In this document: piece after piece, positions 1-6,972 of the stretch | Layout of the letters: the number at the start of each line of letters is the position of its first letter | Numbering within the stretch: position 1 is the stretch's first letter | From: an uncultured Collinsella sp. | GTDB lineage: Bacteria; Actinomycetota; Coriobacteriia; Coriobacteriales; Coriobacteriaceae | Length of the DNA: 10,708 bases | Direction of reading: 5' to 3' | Assembly: GCA_900751665.1 (NCBI GenBank) | Contig: CAADSV010000160.1 | Location: 1 to 10,708, forward strand | Program-made: the position numbers and the translations under genes | The notes under the pieces: generated by a model | Told to the model about the DNA's origin: nothing | Seen by the model: the letters and a program-made list of their open reading frames with translations, nothing else | Database searches by the model: none

Positions 1-542
1 CCTGCCATGCGCGAGAGTCGCTCGATAAGGCAGAGCGTCTGCCCGCCACGGTCGCCGCGCATGAGCGAATGGACCTCGTCGATGACCACATAGCGCAGGT
101 CGCAAAACATGCGCGGGATCGCCATGTGCTTATGGATTAAGAGCGCTTCGAGTGACTCGGGCGTAATCTGCAAGATGCCGCTCGGTTTTTTGATGAGCTT
201 AGCCTTGTGCGACTGCGAGACATCGCCATGCCAGTGCCAGACAGGGATATTGGCTTCTTCGCACAGGTCGTTGAGGCGGACGAATTGGTCATTGATGAGC
301 GCCTTGAGGGGGCCAATGTAGAGGGCGCCCACGCTTGCGGGCGGGTTCTCCCAAAACTCGGTCAGGATGGGAAAAAAGGCTGCCTCGGTTTTGCCGGAAG
401 CCGTGGATGCCGTCAGGAGCACATTGTCCTGCGTGTTAAAGATGGCATCTGCCGTCGCAACCTGGATAGAGCGCAAGCTCTCCCAATCGTGGGAGTAGAT
501 GAAGTCTTGGATAAACGGGGCGTAGCGGTCAAAGGCGTTCAC
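1..542 (-). CDS. DEAD/DEAH-box helicase, Lhr/BrxHI-like (5' part only, cut by window edge)
   Basis: I translated this by hand: 180 codons run from a GTG at 542-540 to the left edge with no stop. The helicase core is clear. Motif I (Walker A) is TASTASGKT at residues 44-52, motif Ia is GPLKALIND at 77-85, a WHGDVS segment lies at 104-109, motif Ib is ITPESLE at 126-132, and motif II is DEVH at 155-158. The pattern resembles large superfamily 2 Lhr-like helicases, including BrxHI of type 2 BREX. The rest of the core and the C-terminal domains lie outside the window. The GTG start is supported by an AGGAGG at 547-552. It is the third gene of the operon, 116 bp after the ATPase stop. It probably translocates on or unwinds nucleic acid with the ATPase and TerB-type partners. 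The helicase call is firm; the subfamily is likely; the substrate is unknown. Confidence 0.9.
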   Translation of the reverse strand, partial: MNAFDRYAPFIQDFIYSHDWESLRSIQVATADAIFNTQDNVLLTASTASGKTEAAFFPILTEFWENPPASVGALYIGPLKALINDQFVRLNDLCEEANIPVWHWHGDVSQSHKAKLIKKPSGILQITPESLEALLIHKHMAIPRMFCDLRYVVIDEVHSLMRGDRGGQTLCLIERLSRMA

Positions 543-623
543 GGGGCCTCCTCTCAAAAACGAATCTCTCAACGCGGCTGGCAACGGCTTGCTGCATTAC
601 TGCCTCAACGTTTGCCCAGATAG

Positions 624-660
624 AACCTACCAAAATTAACCTGTCCCTTTTTGGCAGGTT
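624..660. repeat. REP-like imperfect palindrome overlapping the ATPase stop codon
   Basis: The arms 624-635 (AACCTACCAAAA) and 649-660 (TTTTGGCAGGTT) pair at 11 of 12 positions, with one A/C mismatch (629/655) and a 13-nt loop. A second, competing hairpin uses AACCTG at 638-643 with CAGGTT at 655-660. The ATPase stop codon (661-659) lies in the right arm. No T-run follows on the minus strand, so this is not a standard terminator. From memory, palindromes with AACCTGTCCC/GGCAGGTT-like cores are scattered between genes in several bacteria, so a dispersed REP unit is the first guess. It could equally tune expression between ATPase and helicase. Confidence 0.55.
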
Positions 661-1963
661 AGATGGTGAATTCGGCGAAGTTACGGTCGCCGTCTGCGGT
701 GCCGGTGTCGCCTGTTGCGGCTGCCGGCGCCAGCGCGTCGCCACCAACGCTTTGCAGCAGCTCCGCCACATTTGCATCGGGGTTCTGACACAGGATATCG
801 AGCAGCTCGATAAAGTCGCGGATGACCTCGCGGGGCGTCAGATGCGTGTCGGCCCCCACGCGGCCAAACTCAATCTTGAGGAAGTCCACCAAGTCGTTCT
901 CGGCAAGCGTGGGCGTCCAGCCAAAGTAGCCGGCATGGATCTGCATGAGCTTTTCGATGAGCACCAGCAGCTCCTCGTAGGTGAGCGGCTGCAGGCGGAT
1001 GATGGGCGCGAGCATGTCTTTGAGATCATCTCGCGCAAAGCGACCCTGAGCGAGTCGGCTGCGCAGAGCTTCGTAGGAGAACACGCCGCGGCGGCGGTCT
1101 TCGATGGAGGTTGGCGTGCCACCCATGATCACGCCCAGGTACTGTGCCTTGCCCTGGAGCGTGTCGTTGTACATGGTCAGGATCTTCTCGTAGTTATATT
1201 GGCGTGTGATGGCGTTGGGAATCTTATACAGATTCACGAGCTCGTCGATGAGCACCAGCATGCCCTTGTAGCCGCTGCAGACCAAAAAGCGCGCAATGAG
1301 CTTAACGTAGTCGTACCAGTCGTCATCGCTGATGATGGTCGAGGAGCCCAACTCGGCGCGAGCCTCGCTCTTGGTGCGGTATTCGCCGCGGATCCATTTG
1401 GTCACGCGACTCATAGCTTCTTCGTCACCCTCCGAGACAGCCATGCGATAGCGGCGGAGCATGCGGGCGAAGTCGAAGCCGTGGACCATCTCCTCGAGCG
1501 GGGCCAGTTGGGTATTGACGATCGACTCGTCGACATCGGCACACGAGGCGACCCAGCGATCCAAAATAAGGTTGAGCGCACCGCCCTCGGGGCGCGTCTT
1601 GGTCGATATATTGCGGATGAGCTCGCGGTAGGTGGCAAGGCCCTGTCCCTGACCGCCCTGCAGACGGCGCTCGGGCGACAGGTCGGCATCAGCGACGACG
1701 AATCCCTCGCCCATGGCGTGCGTGCGGATGGTCTGGAGCAAAAAGCTCTTGCCGGCGCCGTAGCGACCGACTAAAAAACGGAAGCTTGCGCCGCCATCGG
1801 CGATGAGACTCAGATCGGTAAGCAGGGCGCGGATCTCGACCTCGCGCCCTACGGTGATGTAAGGAAGGCCGATGCGCGGGACCACGCCGCCCTTGAGCGA
1901 GTTAAGAATGACGGCGGCGACGCGTTTGGGTACACGGGGCGCTGCGGATGCGGTATCACTCAT
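659..1963 (-). CDS. BrxD-like P-loop ATPase (DUF2791-type, BREX ATP-binding domain)
   Basis: This is a 434-residue predicted soluble ATPase. Walker A is GRYGAGKS at residues 66-73. Walker B is MLVLIDE at 235-241, followed by LVNLYKI. A sensor-like strand YLGVIMGGTPT lies at 275-285 and a possible arginine finger in RSRL at 301-304. The spacing and the IDELVNLYKI context fit the BREX ATP-binding family (DUF2791, BrxD). The C-terminus is a Gly/Ala/Asp-rich flexible tail ending in FAEFTI. The ATG lies inside the last 8 nt of the upstream TerB-type gene (ATGAGTGA), so the two are probably translationally coupled; a GAGAGG also lies about 11 nt upstream. Its neighbours suggest a motor or loader for the downstream helicase. 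The ATPase call is secure and the family call strong; the cellular role is inferred from context. Confidence 0.88.
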   Translation of the reverse strand: MSDTASAAPRVPKRVAAVILNSLKGGVVPRIGLPYITVGREVEIRALLTDLSLIADGGASFRFLVGRYGAGKSFLLQTIRTHAMGEGFVVADADLSPERRLQGGQGQGLATYRELIRNISTKTRPEGGALNLILDRWVASCADVDESIVNTQLAPLEEMVHGFDFARMLRRYRMAVSEGDEEAMSRVTKWIRGEYRTKSEARAELGSSTIISDDDWYDYVKLIARFLVCSGYKGMLVLIDELVNLYKIPNAITRQYNYEKILTMYNDTLQGKAQYLGVIMGGTPTSIEDRRRGVFSYEALRSRLAQGRFARDDLKDMLAPIIRLQPLTYEELLVLIEKLMQIHAGYFGWTPTLAENDLVDFLKIEFGRVGADTHLTPREVIRDFIELLDILCQNPDANVAELLQSVGGDALAPAAATGDTGTADGDRNFAEFTI

Positions 1964-3716
1964 GGTCTAGGTATCCTCTCACGTCTGCTTTGTAGTCCTC
2001 GATAATCTGCGGCCCTGCCGCGCTAAATTCAATTACGGTGTCACCCACCAGGTCAAAGAGCGCCTCGTTGATGCTATCGACGAGCATGTCCTCGCTCTGT
2101 CCCGAGTGCGCCACTGCCGATGTCGCTTGCGCTGCGTTTTGCTCGAGCAGTGCGCGAAGGAAGGCATCTGCGGCGGGCGCGAGTTCGTTTGTGGCGTCAG
2201 CGGGCGCAGCAGCTGCGAACGCGGGCGTCGGCGCGAGAAGCGGTGCCACGACACCAAACTGTTCGGTGGATATGGTCGGCTCGTCGGTCAAGTCCTGCCG
2301 AATGGGTGCCACGACCGGTTCGACAATCGCGTCGGTTACGGGCTCGGCTTCCGGTTGCCCTGAGTCCGCTGCCTCGGCTTCTGCGGACGCGCCGTCCTCG
2401 CGTTCCTCGTCGATCAAAAGCGCTTCGCGCGTTTGCGCAGCGGCGCTCCGAATGTGCCCCAGCTGACTCAGATCGATATCGATCTTGACGGGCTGGTGTG
2501 CGGCGTCCCACGAAAGCCATGCCACAATCTCGTCATCGATAATCTTGGCCAGATATTTGGGGACCTTTTCTTCCTTAAGGGGATGGGCGGGGTCCAGCGC
2601 CAGGCGCAGGCGTTGGTCGCAGGCGCGCATCATTTCACCGAGCTTGCTGCTCTTTTGCCTACTACCGTGGATACGCATGCATTCCCAAAAGCCGTTTTGG
2701 CAACGGTAGATATGGATGGGATCCAAGCGGTATTCGCAGTCCTCGTGGCGCTCGGGCGCAAAGAATACGGCCGAGGCAAACATGGTGTAGGGCATGGCCG
2801 TCTCCTCCCCAAATAAGCTCGCCACGATGCCGGTCTTTCGGTGCGTGTCATAGTAGCGCGCCATACGGACATACACGGCGCACGCCACGTGGCGCAGATC
2901 GCGGTGGTGGCTGCGGTCGAGCCGCGAGTTACTTAGGTTGTACGTGGAGAGGGCGTTGATGGCGGCCATGAGTCGCTCCTCGCGCACCTCATCGGGCGGA
3001 AGGGGGAGCGTGGGCTCGGAGGTTTTGCGACGCTTAGGGGTCTGGCCGGACGGTGCCGGTGCTGGTACAAGGTCTCGTGCCGCGCGCCGCAGCTCGATAA
3101 GGGCGTTATCGAACATGACGGTTTTAGAGTCGCGAAGCAGCTTGGGGTCGAGTCCGTGGAACACGGCGTAATCCTGCAGCCACACGCGTGCAAATCGGTC
3201 GATGCCGGGCTCGAAGGCGCGATAGACATCCCAAAAAGCCTTGATCTTGTTAAAACCATCGAGCGGGTCATCTACGCCAATGCCGCAAATCAGCTCATAG
3301 AGATACAGAAAGGCAAAGGACGTAGACGTTTCCTCGACAGTTCCGCGGCGCACTTGGGCACGCCAGGTAAAGTAGCCGCGCAACTGCCGGTCGCTCATGG
3401 CGTTGTAGGTGGGAAAGTACGATTTAAAGGTGCCGTTGTAGGGACAGTCGTCCTCAAAGTCGGCCATCAGCAGGCCCTGGCGGTAGAAAAGCTCGGCTTC
3501 CGAAAGCCAACGGCCCGCGCCGCCCTTGGGGTCTTCTTGCCAACGCGATATCTCACGCATCTTGCGGTATTGGTCGGGAAGGAAGTTCTGCATCTGTCGG
3601 CCGGTTTTGAGAATCGGCTCGTCTGCGTAGACTTCATGTGAGAAGCGGGCAGACTGATGGGTCCGGGCCTCGGCCATAATGCGCTCGATGAGCATCTTGA
3701 TGTCCTGGTCGGCCAC
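1956..3716 (-). CDS. TerB_N/TerB_C domain protein, first gene of the ATPase-helicase operon
   Basis: This 586-residue protein has three parts. Residues about 30-215 resemble the TerB_N domain; the most telling block is 100-119 (YFPTYN, then QLRGYFTWR), followed by a helical FLYLYELICGIG stretch. A basic, Pro-rich linker at about 218-245 leads to a second helical region (about 250-415). A long Ala/Glu/Pro-rich stretch at about 425-510 is probably disordered. The last 70 residues contain SINEALFDLVGDTVIE, a pattern typical of TerB_C ends. No central TerB domain is evident. The GTG start is chosen for the GAGAGGAGG just upstream (3721-3729). TerB_N and TerB_C domains come from tellurite-resistance comparative genomics, where such genes were linked to an ATPase and a superfamily 2 helicase, as here. 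It may be the sensor or scaffold of the module. The function is not known. Confidence 0.85.
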   Translation of the reverse strand: MADQDIKMLIERIMAEARTHQSARFSHEVYADEPILKTGRQMQNFLPDQYRKMREISRWQEDPKGGAGRWLSEAELFYRQGLLMADFEDDCPYNGTFKSYFPTYNAMSDRQLRGYFTWRAQVRRGTVEETSTSFAFLYLYELICGIGVDDPLDGFNKIKAFWDVYRAFEPGIDRFARVWLQDYAVFHGLDPKLLRDSKTVMFDNALIELRRAARDLVPAPAPSGQTPKRRKTSEPTLPLPPDEVREERLMAAINALSTYNLSNSRLDRSHHRDLRHVACAVYVRMARYYDTHRKTGIVASLFGEETAMPYTMFASAVFFAPERHEDCEYRLDPIHIYRCQNGFWECMRIHGSRQKSSKLGEMMRACDQRLRLALDPAHPLKEEKVPKYLAKIIDDEIVAWLSWDAAHQPVKIDIDLSQLGHIRSAAAQTREALLIDEEREDGASAEAEAADSGQPEAEPVTDAIVEPVVAPIRQDLTDEPTISTEQFGVVAPLLAPTPAFAAAAPADATNELAPAADAFLRALLEQNAAQATSAVAHSGQSEDMLVDSINEALFDLVGDTVIEFSAAGPQIIEDYKADVRGYLDHE

Positions 3717-3752
3717 CGCTCCTCCTCTCGAACGCAGCTACGGTGACCTCAT

Positions 3753-3761
3753 ATCATAGCA
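3753..3761 (-). promoter_or_regulatory. Extended -10 promoter for the TerB/ATPase/helicase operon
   Basis: Read on the minus strand, TGC-TATGAT has an extended -10 TG motif and matches TATAAT at 5 of 6 positions. It sits 36 nt upstream of the GTG start at 3716. No good -35 is visible, as is common for extended -10 promoters. It lies in the 87-bp gap after the DUF554 stop, so the operon need not rely on read-through. Confidence 0.5.
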
Positions 3762-3803
3762 CAGCATCAAACAGGTGTTCGAGATACCGCTGCGTTGATA
3801 GAT

Positions 3804-4520
3804 TTAGAACAGGAGGGCGTAGATGACGGCGATGACGACGGAGGGGAGCATATTGGCCGTGCGGAAGGTCTGAGGACGGATGAGGTTGACGCCGACGCAG
3901 AAGATGAGCATGGAGCCTACGAGCGAAAGGCTGTTGAGGGCTGCTGTGGTCATGATGGGGGAGAGCGCGCCGGCAAACAACGTGATCGTCCCCTGGAACA
4001 CGGCGACGGGCAGGGCGGAGAAAATGCAGCCGCGGCCAAGCGACGCCGTCATGGTGCAGACGATGATGCAGTCCAATGCGCCTTTCAGGGCAAGCGTTGA
4101 CCAGTCACCGAGCAGACCGTCCTGGATCGATCCCACAATGGCCATGGCGCCGATACACACGGTGAGTGAAGTCGAGACAAAAGCGTTGGTGAACTCGTTA
4201 TCGCCCTCGCTGCCGGTTTTGCGCTTGAGCCATTCGCCAAGGTTCTCGATGGCGGCTTCCAAGTTGACGGCCTCGCCGATGAGCGAACCGAGCGCAAATG
4301 AGACGATGAGCATGGTGGTACCGGTGGTCGCTAGCGCCTTTCCATCGATGATGAGCATCTTTTGCATGGTGCCGCCCAGGCCGATAAACAGGACGCACAG
4401 CCCCGATGCTTTCATGAGCGTGTCTTGGATGCGCGGTGTAATGAAGCGGCCGCCCGCTAATCCTAAAAGACCGCCCGCAACTAAAAGCACAACGTTGATG
4501 ATTGTTCCCAAGCCCGGCAT
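3804..4520 (-). CDS. DUF554 family membrane protein (YdfK/YqgA type)
   Basis: This is a 238-residue polytopic membrane protein. The N-terminal GLGTIINVVLLVAGGLLGL (residues 3-21) and the central CIGAMAIVGSIQDGL..GD (122-139), with LKGALDC and SALPVAVFQGTITL after it, are characteristic of DUF554. About seven hydrophobic segments are visible, with a charged loop at about 82-110. An in-frame start 69 nt further upstream is open, but ATG 4520 is chosen because AGGAGG (4525-4530) sits 4 nt before it and the family normally begins this way. The length is normal for the family. DUF554 proteins have no settled function; transport is often assumed. It lies between the surface-protein locus and the TerB operon, with no visible functional link to either. 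Confidence 0.92.
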   Translation of the reverse strand: MPGLGTIINVVLLVAGGLLGLAGGRFITPRIQDTLMKASGLCVLFIGLGGTMQKMLIIDGKALATTGTTMLIVSFALGSLIGEAVNLEAAIENLGEWLKRKTGSEGDNEFTNAFVSTSLTVCIGAMAIVGSIQDGLLGDWSTLALKGALDCIIVCTMTASLGRGCIFSALPVAVFQGTITLFAGALSPIMTTAALNSLSLVGSMLIFCVGVNLIRPQTFRTANMLPSVVIAVIYALLF

Positions 4521-4524
4521 GAGC

Positions 4525-4530
4525 CCTCCT
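4525..4530 (-). promoter_or_regulatory. Ribosome binding site that fixes the DUF554 start
   Basis: A perfect AGGAGG on the minus strand lies 4 nt before ATG 4520. It rules against the longer in-frame start at 4589, whose extra 23 residues are Cys-containing and not hydrophobic. Confidence 0.8.
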
Positions 4531-4537
4531 GTATTGA

Positions 4538-4550
4538 TGCCAACGTGGCA
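4538..4550 (-). promoter_or_regulatory. Small inverted repeat in the DUF554 leader
   Basis: TGCCA (4538-4542) and TGGCA (4546-4550) form a perfect 5-bp inverted repeat with a 3-nt centre. Flanking GA/TC extends it if one base is bulged. It lies 7 nt upstream of the DUF554 ribosome binding site, so it could be an operator half-site pair or a leader hairpin. It is short enough to be chance. Confidence 0.25.
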
Positions 4551-4589
4551 ATCGTAGCAGAACGAAATGCGAGGCACATCGCAACCCAT

Positions 4590-4615
4590 CTAATACGTTA
4601 TATAAGTGGTATTAG
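4590..4615. promoter_or_regulatory. 7+7 bp operator-like palindrome upstream of DUF554
   Basis: CTAATAC (4590-4596) and GTATTAG (4609-4614 plus G4615) are perfect inverted arms around a 12-nt AT-rich centre. On the minus strand that centre contains TATATAA, a possible -10 element. The AT content contrasts with the GC-rich surroundings. The site lies about 70 nt upstream of the DUF554 ATG and 24 nt past the stop of the surface-protein gene. A repressor site over a promoter is the best reading. It lacks the GC stem and T-run of a terminator. Confidence 0.4.
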
Positions 4616-4638
4616 GAATGATGCGCAGCATTTAAGCC

Positions 4639-6069
4639 TCAGGTGGTTGTCGGGACATAGGGATAGTATTCAAAGCGCAGTGTCATAAGCCGCTGCGGGG
4701 ATTCAATAGCCGCGGCGATGATATTGGCATCGCGGGCACGATCAAACCCTTCGAGCTCGATCTGGTACGAGACGTCTTGCATAATGTCCAGACGTCGCCA
4801 GGCTAGAAGTGTGTCGCCATCGAATTCCAGGGTCTTGCTTCCGTTTGCGGCAACGGCGTATAGACGCAGCTTGGCGGTGGTTGCAGGGTCGACAACTGTG
4901 ACCTTTTTAATTTCGTTTCGAGTATTCTTGGCGCCCAACAAGGTGAGCAGTGTTGGGGCCACGACCTCGCCCGATGGCAAAAAGACGACTTCGATGGATT
5001 CAGGAAATGCGATGATAGCCGACTTGCGGACGGGCTGATTGGCGGCGGCAACTTCGATGTTCGCAGCGTCGATGACCTCTGTGTGGTCGAGCGCGGCAAG
5101 CACGCAGCAGTTACCTTCATCGATCTCTTGAGGATCAGCAAGCCCCAGGCTGTCCGCGAGCTCGGGATTGTTTGGATCGGCAGCGGGCTCATTCGGTGCT
5201 TCGAGAGAAGCTGGGACGCTGTTTGTCGGCGATGGCGTGTCGCCCGCACCTGCTTCTTTATCCGCGCTCTCTTCTTGTATGGTTACGTTGATGGGTTCGT
5301 CGTTTGGGGGGAGCGTCTTGGCGTCAAGCGCGGAGGGGAGAATTCCGATGGCTCCGGATCCGCTCCACTCCATTTCGAGAAGCGCCGGGTCGGCAAGAAT
5401 GCGTTGCCTGCTTTGCGCGTGGGCATCGATTTCAATAGGGCCTGCCTCTATCCCTCGTGTAAGGCTGAGTGATCCGGCTGGCTTCTCGAAATGAGCGTCT
5501 GTGTCTTTGGTGCTGACGGCGTAGAACAGCAGGGACGCTTCTCCCGCCGCGATGGCATCGGTGTCGGCTTTGGTCAGCCGCAACGATGCCGTGAATGAGA
5601 GGGTGGGCTGCGTGTCGTCTGCATTCGCGGCGGCGCAGCCCAGACATATACCGCCTCCTTTCTCAAAAAACGTACCGTCGAAGGCGACCTTCGCTCCGTT
5701 CGCCGAGTCATCGATCGAAGCGATGTCGATGCGCAGCTCTAAATTGCATGGATCGCCATCTGCGTCGAGCACAACCGAGCGCCACGTGCAGACGGCGTAC
5801 CCCGCCTGGGAGCCGTTTGCCTTGTTCGAACGATTGATATCCACGACTATCGAACCGTCCGTATTACGACGAAGGCATCCCGAGGTTGAGATTGCAGCCT
5901 GTGCGATCGAAAAACGCTTGCACGCAATGGCGCTCGACGGATTTGATGCGGAGCTTAGGGCTGCTGGTAAGGAGTCTGCCATGACAGGAGTCGCCCAAGC
6001 GGCGACAGGCGTTCCGGTTGCGAGCGCGCCGCAGAGTGCGACGACGGGCAAAAGGTTCTTCGATGCCAT
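4639..6069 (-). CDS. Secreted cysteine-containing surface protein, unknown function
   Basis: I do not recognise a family. The 476-residue product begins with a signal peptide (hydrophobic about 6-26, likely cleavage near residue 26 or 32). An N-terminal domain (about 45-250) is predicted beta-rich and carries Cys50, 65, 94, 108, 142 and 145. A Pro/Glu/Asp/Ala-rich linker at about 251-315 follows, then Cys321-Cys322 and a second beta-type domain to about 472. The eight mature cysteines could form disulfides. No LPxTG-like signal or C-terminal membrane segment is present, so it is either released or held by a partner. ATG 6069 follows AAGGAGA by 4 nt. It starts 18 nt after the LAQTG protein's stop, so it should be in the same transcript and may be part of the same surface structure. 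Confidence 0.8.
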   Translation of the reverse strand: MASKNLLPVVALCGALATGTPVAAWATPVMADSLPAALSSASNPSSAIACKRFSIAQAAISTSGCLRRNTDGSIVVDINRSNKANGSQAGYAVCTWRSVVLDADGDPCNLELRIDIASIDDSANGAKVAFDGTFFEKGGGICLGCAAANADDTQPTLSFTASLRLTKADTDAIAAGEASLLFYAVSTKDTDAHFEKPAGSLSLTRGIEAGPIEIDAHAQSRQRILADPALLEMEWSGSGAIGILPSALDAKTLPPNDEPINVTIQEESADKEAGAGDTPSPTNSVPASLEAPNEPAADPNNPELADSLGLADPQEIDEGNCCVLAALDHTEVIDAANIEVAAANQPVRKSAIIAFPESIEVVFLPSGEVVAPTLLTLLGAKNTRNEIKKVTVVDPATTAKLRLYAVAANGSKTLEFDGDTLLAWRRLDIMQDVSYQIELEGFDRARDANIIAAAIESPQRLMTLRFEYYPYVPTTT

Positions 6070-6087
6070 GGGGTCTCCTTAGCTAAT

Positions 6088-6399
6088 TTAGTGCGGCCTG
6101 TCCGTGTTTTGTTTCTGGCTGCGTTTGATGTGCAGGCCGAGGCCGGCGGTTCCCGCGCCTGCTGCTGTGGCGCCTGCTGCCAAGAGCCATCGTCCATCGC
6201 CTGTCTGCGCCAATGGTTCCTCGCGGTCGCCGCGGTCGAGCCCCGAGAGGTCGACCGTCACTTGCGTGGCGGCCTGCGCCTGTTCTTGCTGGGCAAAGGC
6301 CATGGCTGGGCCAAACGCTAGGATGCTGACGGCGGCGGCCAGGGCGACGGCCTTATGCCGTGTGCGCACCGGGCTCGACCGTCCAGGTGATCGTTGCAA
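6088..6399 (-). CDS. Very short LAQTG sortase-anchored surface protein
   Basis: This is a 103-residue protein with both export and wall-sorting signals. The signal peptide is a basic n-region, a hydrophobic core at about 17-30 and a likely cut after AMAFA (residue 36). The sorting signal is LAQTGDG (63-69), a hydrophobic Gly/Ala segment (about 71-89), then a basic tail (HIKRSQK). LAxTG is the motif used by class E sortases of high-GC Gram-positives. Only about 26 residues lie between the two signals. The start is uncertain: TTG 6399 has a GAAGG 8 nt upstream, while GTG 6369 would give a shorter n-region but has a poor ribosome site. Either start overlaps the upstream gene's end, which suggests coupled translation. 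The small mature part suggests an anchor or base subunit. Confidence 0.8.
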   Translation of the reverse strand: MQRSPGRSSPVRTRHKAVALAAAVSILAFGPAMAFAQQEQAQAATQVTVDLSGLDRGDREEPLAQTGDGRWLLAAGATAAGAGTAGLGLHIKRSQKQNTDRPH

Positions 6400-6952
6400 C
6401 CTGATCGCCTTCGCCGGTTACGTGGAAGATATCGCGCGTGACGCGGGCGACGTTTCCGCTTGTCTTGAGCTTAATTTTGTCCGTGCCGCCGGCAATGCCC
6501 TGGTAGCCCATGTCGAAGGCTGCATTCTTGGAAAGATCGAGGCCTGTCCCCTGCGTTGCGGCACTGGCGTTCTGGAGTGCGCCGTCGGGGCCGACCTTAA
6601 AGTCGATGGAGTTCTGCGCGGTTCCGGCCTTGGCGTCGGCGGCAATGGTCCAGGTGTTCATGGCGTCGATTTTCATGTTGGTGACATGGATGCCGTAGGC
6701 CGAAAGATTGTCGATGGTGATCGCGTCTTCTGAGGGACCCTGAAGCGTGCCGTCGGCTTGGGCGACGAAGGGAATAACCGTCGGTGCGTTGAACTTGATG
6801 TTGTCGATCTCGGTCTTGACCATTACCTTCGTGGTTCCAACACGCCCGGCTGCCATAGCTGGCGTCGGGGCGGCGCCCATTGCGAGCGCGAGCGCGAGCC
6901 CTGCACCCACGACGAGCGCTCTGGCTCCGTTCATATTCCTGGTGATGTCCAT
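6353..6952 (-). CDS. Secreted beta-type surface protein, unknown family
   Basis: This 199-residue product has a clear signal peptide: Arg near the N-terminus, an Ala/Leu/Val core at about 11-28, and a likely cut near AMA-AG (34-36). The mature part has no cysteine and alternates like beta-strands. It includes a VIPFVAQADGTLQGP block (59-73), an ITIDNLSAYGIHVTNMKI strand pair, and a final strand ITWTVEPG (188-195). This pattern resembles small exported pilin-like or WxL-like proteins of Firmicutes and Coriobacteriia, but I cannot name a family. It has no sorting signal of its own; the next gene supplies one. ATG 6952 follows AAAGGA by 6 nt. It is probably a main subunit or a client of the surface locus. 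Confidence 0.8.
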   Translation of the reverse strand: MDITRNMNGARALVVGAGLALALAMGAAPTPAMAAGRVGTTKVMVKTEIDNIKFNAPTVIPFVAQADGTLQGPSEDAITIDNLSAYGIHVTNMKIDAMNTWTIAADAKAGTAQNSIDFKVGPDGALQNASAATQGTGLDLSKNAAFDMGYQGIAGGTDKIKLKTSGNVARVTRDIFHVTGEGDQVATITWTVEPGAHTA

Positions 6953-6972
6953 GGTCGTTCCTTTCTATTCGC

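Noticed and set aside
207..623. Plus-strand open frame of 138 codons opposite the helicase
   Set aside because: The minus strand encodes intact helicase motifs I, Ia, Ib and II across the same bases.
529..777. Minus-strand 82-codon frame spanning the ATPase end and the gap before the helicase
   Set aside because: It is out of frame with both genes, Arg-rich, and has no ribosome site.
752..1774. Long open frame (340 codons) on the plus strand opposite the ATPase
   Set aside because: It mirrors the ATPase codon pattern in GC-rich DNA, has no ribosome site and no recognisable domain; the minus-strand protein has clear Walker motifs.
4521..4589. N-terminal extension of the DUF554 protein (23 extra codons)
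   Set aside because: A perfect ribosome site and the usual family N-terminus place the start at 4520.
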